Below are positions 25,150-32,749 of a stretch of 64,000 bases of DNA, one piece after another (position 1 is the first letter of the stretch; each line of letters starts with the position of its first letter). Location: positions 248,001 to 312,000 of the forward strand of contig CAJYGB010000006.1 of assembly GCA_913774355.1 (NCBI GenBank), read 5' to 3'. The notes beneath the pieces are model-generated. The model was not told the origin of the DNA and did not search any database. It was given only the letters and a program-made list of their open reading frames with translations. Made by a program: the position numbers and the translations under genes. The DNA comes from an uncultured Chryseobacterium sp. (GTDB lineage: Bacteria; Bacteroidota; Bacteroidia; Flavobacteriales; Weeksellaceae).

Positions 25150-25661
25150 TATTTTTTCAGTTTTTGAATTAAGGTATCTTCAATGGATGCTTTTTCTGCG
25201 ACAACTTTATCCACCACTTCGTTCGGAACGGTCATGGAAAGTACATATTGTCTTACTTTCCAGCTTCCGTCGATCTTTTCCACCACTCCCGAACCGCGGC
25301 AGATTTTCATCTGGGTATCCAACAATTCATCAAACCAGGCCATTTTCCCGTCTTTGCTGAAATAGATATTCCTTTTCAGGGAAGTGAACTTCCAGGTCTT
25401 CTTTTTATCAAAATACGGTTTTGCCCAGACCATAAAGGCTTTTTTGTCCCAGATTTCCGTAGCATCGGTGCCGATGAAAGTGGATTTGTCGGCGAAATAA
25501 TTAAAATAAGTATTGAAGTCGGCTTTTGCGGCTGCGACATTGAAACCATCAAGCATGGTACTGATGGCCGTTTTTTCACCGGCGTATTTCGTCTGGGCTG
25601 AAACGGCTGAAAAGCCCAGCGTCATCAGCATAAAAGTAAAGAGTATGGTTGTTTTTTTCAT
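25149..25661 (-). CDS. Secreted NTF2-like/SnoaL-type protein
   Basis: The 170-residue protein has a signal peptide (1-22, ending AVSAQ) and an NTF2-like cone fold: helices at 28-60 with YFNYFADKSTFIGTDATE, then strands TWKFTSLKRN, KMAWFDELLD and GSWKVRQYVLSM. Such domains act as small-molecule binding pockets or isomerases. It is probably periplasmic. Its stop overlaps the start of the sugar transporter (TAATG), implying coupled production. No role in starch use is established for this family, so its place here is notable. Confidence 0.8.
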   Translation of the reverse strand: MKKTTILFTFMLMTLGFSAVSAQTKYAGEKTAISTMLDGFNVAAAKADFNTYFNYFADKSTFIGTDATEIWDKKAFMVWAKPYFDKKKTWKFTSLKRNIYFSKDGKMAWFDELLDTQMKICRGSGVVEKIDGSWKVRQYVLSMTVPNEVVDKVVAEKASIEDTLIQKLKK

Positions 25662-25675
25662 GTTGGATTGTTTAT

Positions 25676-25708
25676 AAACCTCATAGGTTTTGAAAACCTA
25701 TGAGGTTT
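25676..25708. repeat. AAACCT...AGGTTT double-palindrome repeat
   Basis: AAACCTCATAGGTTTT is followed by AAAACCTATGAGGTTT, a near-perfect hairpin between the GH13 stop and the NTF2-like gene. On the minus strand it may also act as a weak terminator or a processing signal. Confidence 0.75.
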
Positions 25709-25723
25709 GATTATAGAGATCTG

Positions 25724-27580
25724 TTATTTCAGTTCGATGACCATTGAGGTCCTGGCAGGAATAAGGAAGTTGGTTTTTACGGAAAATTCTTTCCCTGAAA
25801 TAACATCTTTTCCTGTTGTAAATGGATTCAGCGATTCTGAAAAATGTTTTACGTCAACGTTTTTTTCCCGGTCATTGTTATTGAGAACCACCATGACGCT
25901 TTCTTTGTCATTATATCTGAAATAGACAAAGACATTCTCCTGGGGAACAAAATTTTTGGTTTTCCCGGTATGGATGACCTCCTTTCCTTTTCTCCAGTTC
26001 AGTAATTTCTGGGTAAACTGATAGAATTCTTTCTGGTTAGCGGTCTGTGAAGAAGGATTAAAAGCATTTTGTATATCTGATTTCCATCCGCCCGGAAAAT
26101 CCCTGCGGATGTCGGCATCGCCGCCTTTATTTTTATCGCCGCGCATTCCTACTTCGGAACCGTAGTAGATCTGGGGAATTCCGCGGACGGTTGAAATTAC
26201 ACTTAAAGCCATCTTGTAAGCTTTAGGATCGGCATTGAAGATTTCGTTCCATCGTTCGGTATCGTGGTTTTCAAAAAAGACCAATACATTGTTGATGTCC
26301 GGATACAGGAAATCGCTGGCCAGGCTGTTGTAGATCCTGTTCATTCCGCTGTCCCAGCCGTCATTTTCCCTCAGGGCTTTGGGCAGATCTCCGTACAGCA
26401 TAAAATCCATGACGGACGGAAGATTGGAATTATAATGAGCCGCTTCCCCTGTTTTTGAATCCTTTTGCCAGGCGGAGATGTAGGCAGGGCTGCTGAGCCA
26501 GGTCTCTCCTACAATGTTAAACTTCGGGTATTCATCGGTGATGGCTTTGGCCCATTTGGCCATGGCGTCTTTGTCGTTGTACGGATAGGTATCTACTCTG
26601 AATCCGCCGAGTTCGGCATATTCGATCCACCAGATGGCGTTTTGGGTAAGGTATTTCAGAACGAGCGGATTGCTTTGGTTGACGTCCGGCATCGTTGTGT
26701 CGAACCAACCGTCGAGTGCCGATTGCTTATCGATTTGGGAAGCGTTGGTATCAAATTGAGTGGTGGTTTTGTAATTGGAACGTTTAAAGCCGTTTTCCCC
26801 ATCACTAAAGGTATGGATCCAGTCTTTGGTTGGGAGGTCTTTGATCATCCAGTGGGAAATTCCCCAGTGGTTGGTAACGTAATCCATGACCAGCATCATC
26901 TTCCGTTGGTTCAGCTTACGGGAAAGCTCAACGTATTCTTCGTTGGTGCCGTAGCGGCCGTCGATTTTATAGAGATCGGTCTGTGCGTAGCCGTGATAGG
27001 AATAGACTTTTTCGTTGTCTTCATTCACCGGGGTGAGCCATACGGAGGTCGCTCCTAAGTTCTGAATATAATCGAGATTGTTGATAATCCCTCTCAGGTC
27101 TCCGCCGTGGCGTCCGTTGGGAAGGCTGCGGTTGGCTTTTTCCGTAAGATCCGGCGTGGAATCGTTTTTTTCGTCGCCATTGGCAAATCGGTCGGGCATG
27201 ATGAGATACATGACATCTTTTGAGGTGAACGATTCCCGGTTGGCAGAATCCGGATTCCGCTGTTTCAGTTCGTAGGTGTAAGAACCTGTTTTTTTCCTGC
27301 CGTCTTTAACGGTAATGCTGAATTTCGGAACGTTGATTTCGTTGATATTGACCGTTACAAAAACGTAGTTCGGATTTTCTACTTTGAGGATCTCTTTGGG
27401 CTGAACGCCGTCTGAAAGTTCGATATTCTTACTGGCGATATCTTTTCCGTAGACCAGGATCTGGAGTTCCGGGTTTTTCATTCCTTTCCACCAGAATGCC
27501 GGTTCTACCCGGTCCAGCGCTTTCTGGGAAAATGCCAGGGACGCCAAGGAAACGGCAAAGGTGAGGTATATTTTTTTCAT
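25724..27580 (-). CDS. Secreted GH13 alpha-amylase/neopullulanase-like enzyme (SusA-type)
   Basis: The 618-residue enzyme has a signal peptide (1-18), an N-terminal beta domain (about 20-110), a TIM barrel (about 120-530) and a C-terminal beta domain. The catalytic triad is Asp330 (GGFRVDTYPY), Glu359 (IVGETW) and Asp440 (FFENHDTER); the first conserved region is MDYVTNHWG. This organisation fits cyclomaltodextrinase/neopullulanase-like enzymes that cut maltodextrins in the periplasm. It lies between the GH97 and NTF2-like genes in the sus locus. A C-terminal end at LIPARTSMVIELK is normal. Confidence 0.93.
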   Translation of the reverse strand: MKKIYLTFAVSLASLAFSQKALDRVEPAFWWKGMKNPELQILVYGKDIASKNIELSDGVQPKEILKVENPNYVFVTVNINEINVPKFSITVKDGRKKTGSYTYELKQRNPDSANRESFTSKDVMYLIMPDRFANGDEKNDSTPDLTEKANRSLPNGRHGGDLRGIINNLDYIQNLGATSVWLTPVNEDNEKVYSYHGYAQTDLYKIDGRYGTNEEYVELSRKLNQRKMMLVMDYVTNHWGISHWMIKDLPTKDWIHTFSDGENGFKRSNYKTTTQFDTNASQIDKQSALDGWFDTTMPDVNQSNPLVLKYLTQNAIWWIEYAELGGFRVDTYPYNDKDAMAKWAKAITDEYPKFNIVGETWLSSPAYISAWQKDSKTGEAAHYNSNLPSVMDFMLYGDLPKALRENDGWDSGMNRIYNSLASDFLYPDINNVLVFFENHDTERWNEIFNADPKAYKMALSVISTVRGIPQIYYGSEVGMRGDKNKGGDADIRRDFPGGWKSDIQNAFNPSSQTANQKEFYQFTQKLLNWRKGKEVIHTGKTKNFVPQENVFVYFRYNDKESVMVVLNNNDREKNVDVKHFSESLNPFTTGKDVISGKEFSVKTNFLIPARTSMVIELK

Positions 27581-27697
27581 ATTTACTATTGTTGAATCAG
27601 CGTTGATCTGGAAATACTACTGATTTTTTATTTTCAGTGTTCCGGAAGTGCTCCGGATGTATTTTTACGATGGTTTCTTAAAAGGCTCTCCGCCCAT

Positions 27698-27775
27698 AGC
27701 CCCGATCGCAGCGGTTACCCCACAGCGGGGCTGGCCATGCAGCGGCGCGAGGAGTATGAGCGGAGAGCGGGAAAA
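27698..27775 (-). repeat. Flavobacterial AGCGG...GAGTATGAGCGG element, copy 2
   Basis: The plus strand reads AGCCCCGATCGCAGCGG, TTACCCCACAGCGGG, then GGCGCGAGGAGTATGAGCGG and AGAGCGGG. It matches copy 1 at 13146-13230 block for block, and again abuts the terminator of the minus-strand gene upstream (GH97). Confidence 0.75.
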
Positions 27776-27805
27776 AGCTCCTGAAAAAGAATGTTCTTCA
27801 GGAGG
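27776..27805 (-). terminator. Terminator after the GH97 gene
   Basis: On the minus strand, AGCCTCCTGAA and TTCAGGAGCT pair and are followed by TTTTT. It may reduce readthrough into the GH13 gene. Confidence 0.75.
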
Positions 27806-27813
27806 CTTCCGTT

Positions 27814-29970
27814 TTATTGTACCGGCTTCACAGAGATGGCAAAACCACCGCTTCTCGCCATGTTGATTTTGATCTTAGACTTGCTGTTCACCGTCTTTCT
27901 GTAGATGTTGTAGCTTTGAGGATTGTTGATGTAGTCTGCATCTTTTCCGTCTTCATAGACCGTCACCTCGTATTTACGGCCTTTGTCAAGGAAGGAGAAA
28001 TCTACGGTATACTCGCGCTTGTTTTCATCGGTAATCCCACCTACAAACCAGTTTTCGGTACCCTTGGCTTTTCTAGCCGTGATGATGTAGTCTCCCGGCT
28101 CGGCAGATAAGATTTTGGTATCGTCCCAATCGGCAGCAACGTCTTTGATGAACTGGAAAGCGTCCATATGCCGTTTGTAGTTTTCCGGCAAATCGGCCGC
28201 CATCTGCAGCGGCATGTACATCACAACGTACAGGGCCAGCTGTTTGGCCAGGGTGGTTTTTACGAAACGTTTGTCGCCAGGGAAATAGTAATCAAGTTTG
28301 GTCTGGAAAATTCCCGGTGTATAGTCCATTGGTCCGCCCATCCATCGGGTAAACGGAAGAATGGTCTGGTGATCGGGATTGTTTCCGGCAAAGGCTTCAA
28401 ACTCGGTTCCCCTTGCGGCCTCCGCTGAGATGTAGTTCGGATAGGTCCTGCTTTCCCCACCCGGACGAACGGATTCGTGGGAGTTGACCATGATCTTGTA
28501 CTCATTGGCTTTTTCGGCGATTCTGTAGTAATGGTTGATGGTCCACTGGGAATAATGGTGTTCGCCTCTCGGAATGATGTCGCCTACATAACCGGTTTTT
28601 ACGGCATCGTAGCCATAGTCGTTCATGAGTTTGAACGCTTTGTCTGCCCATCTTTCGTAATTGGTGGCGGAACCGGAGGTCTCATGGTGCATAATAAGCT
28701 TCATGCCTTTGGAATGGGCATAGTCGTTCAGCATTTTGAGGTCGAAATCCGGGTACGGCGTAATGAAATCGAAAACGAATTCCTTGGAATGTCCGAACCA
28801 GTCTTCCCAACCTACGTTCCAGCCTTCGATCAGTAAGCCTTTGAAGCCATTTTCCGCAGCAAAATCGATGTATTCTTTTACTTTTGTATTGTTGGCGGCA
28901 TGTTTCCCGTTGGGTGTCAGTTTGGAGAAATCCGTTACCCCGATGTGAACGTTTTCTGCCGTGGAATACGCCCACTGGGATTTTCCGATGATCATTTCCC
29001 ACCATACGCCCATGTATTTGGTCGGATGAATGTAGGACGTATCGGTATATTTTGTCGGTTCGTTAAGATTGAACATCATTTTGGAACCTAATACTTCTTC
29101 CGCTTTCGGAGAAACGATGATGGTTCTCCATGGGGAAACAGAGGACGTCTGAATATATCCTTTCGCACCCTGACGGTCCGGAGTCAGATGGGTCTTGAAT
29201 TTGAAATTCACCGCATCCACTTCGAGGTTGGAAGCGGGATAGTCCAGTACGGCCGCTTCTCCCAGATTCACGTATAACGGTTCCTTTCCTTCTTTTTTCA
29301 GCATCAGCGGCGACTGTACCGCGTTCGGCACCATTTGCTGAGAGGCATTGCTGTCGAATGAGTTTGGCCATCTTGCCGGGATTTCAGAAATTTTTGTGGT
29401 CTGCGGCTGGTATTCCTGGGAATCGTAGTCGGCAGCGATCCACCAGGCTTTCATATCGGTTGGGAAATCGATTTCTGAATCTTCTTCACGGATCACGAAA
29501 TAGTTCAGATTTTTCTGTTGCGGGAATTCGTAACGGAATCCAAGCCCGTCGTTGAACAGCCTGAACTTAACAATAATATCCCGGTCGGTCGCATCCTGGT
29601 GCAACGTTACTGCCAGCTCGTTATAGTTGTTGATATAATTTTTCTTTTCGCCCAGTACCGGCTGCCAGATTTCATTTTTAGAATCCCTTGCCTCGGCTTT
29701 TTTGGAAAACCCATTGTTGAGATCGAATTTGGCATCTTCCGGCTTAGCGATTTCAGAGGCAAATTTAATGGCCGTATCCTTGAACAACCTCAGCCCCAGC
29801 TTTGAGTCTTCCACGACTACGGCCCCGTTGTATTTCAGGTTATAATAGGGTACGCCCTGCTTCAATTGGAAATCCATCCGGAATTTTCCGTCCGGCGACT
29901 GTAAAGTCTGTGCGTTCACTCCTGCAAACATCATTGAGAACAAGACTGCCCCCATCGTAATTTTCTTCAT
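27814..29970 (-). CDS. GH97 alpha-glucosidase (SusB-type)
   Basis: The 718-residue secreted enzyme has a signal peptide (1-20, ending GVNAQ), an N-terminal beta-super-sandwich, a TIM barrel and a C-terminal beta domain, matching GH97. Acidic residues in LIMHHETSGS, NSHESVRPGGE and SAEAARGTEFEAF are consistent with the calcium-dependent inverting SusB group. It releases glucose from maltodextrins in the periplasm. It lies downstream of SusE, separated by a terminator-like hairpin, and upstream of the GH13 gene. Confidence 0.92.
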   Translation of the reverse strand: MKKITMGAVLFSMMFAGVNAQTLQSPDGKFRMDFQLKQGVPYYNLKYNGAVVVEDSKLGLRLFKDTAIKFASEIAKPEDAKFDLNNGFSKKAEARDSKNEIWQPVLGEKKNYINNYNELAVTLHQDATDRDIIVKFRLFNDGLGFRYEFPQQKNLNYFVIREEDSEIDFPTDMKAWWIAADYDSQEYQPQTTKISEIPARWPNSFDSNASQQMVPNAVQSPLMLKKEGKEPLYVNLGEAAVLDYPASNLEVDAVNFKFKTHLTPDRQGAKGYIQTSSVSPWRTIIVSPKAEEVLGSKMMFNLNEPTKYTDTSYIHPTKYMGVWWEMIIGKSQWAYSTAENVHIGVTDFSKLTPNGKHAANNTKVKEYIDFAAENGFKGLLIEGWNVGWEDWFGHSKEFVFDFITPYPDFDLKMLNDYAHSKGMKLIMHHETSGSATNYERWADKAFKLMNDYGYDAVKTGYVGDIIPRGEHHYSQWTINHYYRIAEKANEYKIMVNSHESVRPGGESRTYPNYISAEAARGTEFEAFAGNNPDHQTILPFTRWMGGPMDYTPGIFQTKLDYYFPGDKRFVKTTLAKQLALYVVMYMPLQMAADLPENYKRHMDAFQFIKDVAADWDDTKILSAEPGDYIITARKAKGTENWFVGGITDENKREYTVDFSFLDKGRKYEVTVYEDGKDADYINNPQSYNIYRKTVNSKSKIKINMARSGGFAISVKPVQ

Positions 29971-29989
29971 AATGACTATTTATACGCTT

Positions 29990-30027
29990 TAAAAATAAAG
30001 AAAGTGCTGCCGAAAAGCAACACTTTG
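29990..30027 (-). terminator. Intra-locus terminator after susE
   Basis: On the minus strand, AAAGTGTTGC ttttcg GCAGCACTTT is followed by CTTTATTTTT. It probably sets a lower level of the enzyme genes than of the outer-membrane genes. Confidence 0.7.
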
Positions 30028-30048
30028 CTGTTTTAAATTTGTTATGTT

Positions 30049-31158
30049 TTACAATTTTGTCACAGTCAGCTTGTAATACGCTGAGTTATGCAAATCCAAT
30101 TCGATTTTATAATTTCCTGCCTGTGAAACCTTATAGGCAGGATCTCCTGTCACCGTACCTTCGGCACTCATGAAAGATTTTACTGCAGTTCCTGATACTA
30201 GAGTCTGATCACCGTTTTCCGGCTGGAACTTCATTGCCCAGTCGTCATTGGCTCTGAACTTGAAGACCCCTGAAGCAGCTAGTGCAATTGAATTGATGAC
30301 ATACGTTTTTGTTATTGGATTATAAACAAAATCCGTGTCTGATCCCCAACCGGTAGGTGTTGCATCCCCAATAACCCCAAAGTTGGCGATTACCGAAGAA
30401 TACGTATTGGCGGCCCAATCCACCTTTATGTAATACGTTCCAGCAGCAGCAGCCTTAATGTTATCGCCGTCTGCTTTCAGCTTTCCGGTTTTGGTACCAT
30501 CATCTCCTTTATTTCCCGGCCAATCCTGGTTGATAGCAAATTTGTATTCGCTGTTCGGACTGGTTACGTAAATAAACCCTCTGTACTTATCATCTTTAGA
30601 TGGTGAAAATAAGTTTGGGGAGTTACCAGGCGTCCAGTCTGCATATCCTGCCGCTCCGGCATATCCTCCGGGAACATTAATTTTTGGATAGATTAGATCA
30701 GGGTTTGGCGTATAGCCGGTGATGTTAACCGTAAGGACATTGGAATAATAAGCCGTTGTTGAGTTTAAACTTGATTTTAATCTCACTTCAATAGGTTTAG
30801 CAACATTGGGTGCAACATTTAAAGTTGATAAAATTACATTTAGTTGTAGATGCGTCAGAGAAAATGTTTTCTGATCCATTGAAACAGGCTGGCTTGCAAG
30901 AGGAGTAAAATTAGTTCCTGCAACGGCAAATTCAACCGTATTGGAAATACTCACATTTGGATTAAATGTCGGATTACTATACGTAAATGTTAGGGCAGAC
31001 TGATCAGCAATCGTTTCATTAAGCGTTACCGATGTTTTATCTACTGCCAGAGTTCCTGCCGACATGTTATCAAGGGTTACTTTGTCATCATCTTCCCTAC
31101 ATGAAACTATAAGAAAGCTTATAATTCCCAACAGAAATATTTTTAAAATATTTTTCAT
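30049..31158 (-). CDS. SusE/SusF-family starch-binding outer-membrane lipoprotein
   Basis: The 369-residue lipoprotein has a lipobox IVSC with Cys20, followed by REDDDK. An N-terminal SusE Ig-like domain spans about residues 30-155, and two carbohydrate-binding-like modules follow (SEYKFAINQDWPGN and VFKFRANDDWAMKF, each with the conserved Trp). It would capture starch or maltodextrin at the cell surface together with SusD. It follows susD after 20 bases. Confidence 0.9.
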   Translation of the reverse strand: MKNILKIFLLGIISFLIVSCREDDDKVTLDNMSAGTLAVDKTSVTLNETIADQSALTFTYSNPTFNPNVSISNTVEFAVAGTNFTPLASQPVSMDQKTFSLTHLQLNVILSTLNVAPNVAKPIEVRLKSSLNSTTAYYSNVLTVNITGYTPNPDLIYPKINVPGGYAGAAGYADWTPGNSPNLFSPSKDDKYRGFIYVTSPNSEYKFAINQDWPGNKGDDGTKTGKLKADGDNIKAAAAGTYYIKVDWAANTYSSVIANFGVIGDATPTGWGSDTDFVYNPITKTYVINSIALAASGVFKFRANDDWAMKFQPENGDQTLVSGTAVKSFMSAEGTVTGDPAYKVSQAGNYKIELDLHNSAYYKLTVTKL

Positions 31159-31178
31159 TTTTTAGATTGATTTAAAAA

Positions 31179-32738
31179 TTAAAAACCAGGATTTTGAGTC
31201 AAATTAGGATTCGACTGAAGTGCTGAACTCGGTATAGGAAATACTTTGTAGTTATCCGAAATAGAAGTTCCGTTTTTCACTCCCCCTTTCCATGGCCACA
31301 GATAAGATCCTCCCGTAAATTTTCCGAATCTGATGAGATCCTGTCTTCTCATCCCTTCAAAGTTCAGTTCTCTTGCTCTTTCATCCAAAAGATTATCAAG
31401 AGTAAGTGTAGCCAATGGTAATGCGGAAGATCTGGCCCTTACCTGATTTACATAAGTCAGACCTTGGGCAACGGAAGTTCCGGAAGCTCCTCTTAGTGCG
31501 CATTCAGCATACATCAGATAAACATCCGCCAGTCTGAATAATGGGAAATCCGTTGAGGAATAGTCTGTTGCGCCGCCTGTTCCATTAGAATCCTTATTCC
31601 AGAACTTATCTGAAGGCAATCCGTCCGTCCATGCTTTATAGTCGTTCATTTCCCAATTATGTCCCTGGGTCCAGAACAGTTTTGCTCTTTTATCAGGACT
31701 GGCCTGAAGATCGGCAATACTGTTTCCGAATAAACCATACCATGCTTTTGTTGCCCTGTGGCCAGCCCAGCCCTGTTTAGCACCGAAATCTGCAGGAACC
31801 ATGGTGTCCGTACTAATGCTACCATTAACCAGATACGTGGTATTTCCGAAACTCTGACTGGATACAGCATCTGCAATCAGAGGAAATATAATTTCTTTGG
31901 AAGTATTGTTATCCGATGAAAAATTCTTCCTAATATTGGATTCCAGCTGGTAGCCTCCTTCATTTATAATTTTATTAATGTAGACGGCCGCGTCATTATA
32001 TCTGGCTGTTCCGGTGTATACTTCCGCATTTAAATATAATTTAGCTAACAACATTCTCGCACAGGATTTATTTGCCCGGCCATAAGAGTTAGTTACCGGC
32101 AATGTTGCTTCTACAGCCAATAATTCACTTTCTACAAAGTTGAATAAATCTTTTCTTGATGATTCAGGTAATGGTGTGGAAGTATTAAAATTCTGATCAT
32201 TTACCAATACTCCTTTGCCAAATAAGTCAATTAGATAATAATAAGATAAAGATCGGAGAAATCTCAATTCGTCAATTACCTGATTTTTATTTGCATAATT
32301 TACCTGATCGCTTTTCATAATAAGGATCAAATTTGTTGCCTGTGGAACGGTATAATAAATCCGGTCGTATACATATTTGAAAAACTTATTACTAGAAGTC
32401 CAGTTCGCCGTTGTCGTTAACTGATCCAGTCCATTATCTCCCCATCTGTTTTTCATATCGTCTGCGGTAAAATCCTGTAAGTTTACCAAACCTCTTACAA
32501 AGGGTGATTCTCCGGGATCAGCTCCTGAAATATCCGATTTATCCGGTCCCTCCACACTGGAAAGAGCAAAACTAGCGTATAATCTTGAAAGCAGGCCTTC
32601 TACAGCATTGGGATCTGCCGCCAAAAGATTTTCTAAAGTCTGTTCTACTTTTGGTTGTGTATCCAAATCACTTATACAAGCTGTATTTAAGGCAAGAAAC
32701 GTTAAAAGAGCCAGTACTTTATATTTAGTATTTTTCAT
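31179..32738 (-). CDS. RagB/SusD-family nutrient-binding lipoprotein
   Basis: The 519-residue lipoprotein has Cys21 in the lipobox NTAC. Family features include TPR-like helical regions, LRFLRSLSYYYLIDLFG (residues about 153-169) and the C-terminal block LLDERARELNFEGMRRQDLIRFG. It forms the lid of the SusC channel and binds glycans. The stop codon of susC is 11 bases upstream of its start. Confidence 0.95.
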   Translation of the reverse strand: MKNTKYKVLALLTFLALNTACISDLDTQPKVEQTLENLLAADPNAVEGLLSRLYASFALSSVEGPDKSDISGADPGESPFVRGLVNLQDFTADDMKNRWGDNGLDQLTTTANWTSSNKFFKYVYDRIYYTVPQATNLILIMKSDQVNYANKNQVIDELRFLRSLSYYYLIDLFGKGVLVNDQNFNTSTPLPESSRKDLFNFVESELLAVEATLPVTNSYGRANKSCARMLLAKLYLNAEVYTGTARYNDAAVYINKIINEGGYQLESNIRKNFSSDNNTSKEIIFPLIADAVSSQSFGNTTYLVNGSISTDTMVPADFGAKQGWAGHRATKAWYGLFGNSIADLQASPDKRAKLFWTQGHNWEMNDYKAWTDGLPSDKFWNKDSNGTGGATDYSSTDFPLFRLADVYLMYAECALRGASGTSVAQGLTYVNQVRARSSALPLATLTLDNLLDERARELNFEGMRRQDLIRFGKFTGGSYLWPWKGGVKNGTSISDNYKVFPIPSSALQSNPNLTQNPGF

Positions 32739-32749
32739 TTTAATATTTT

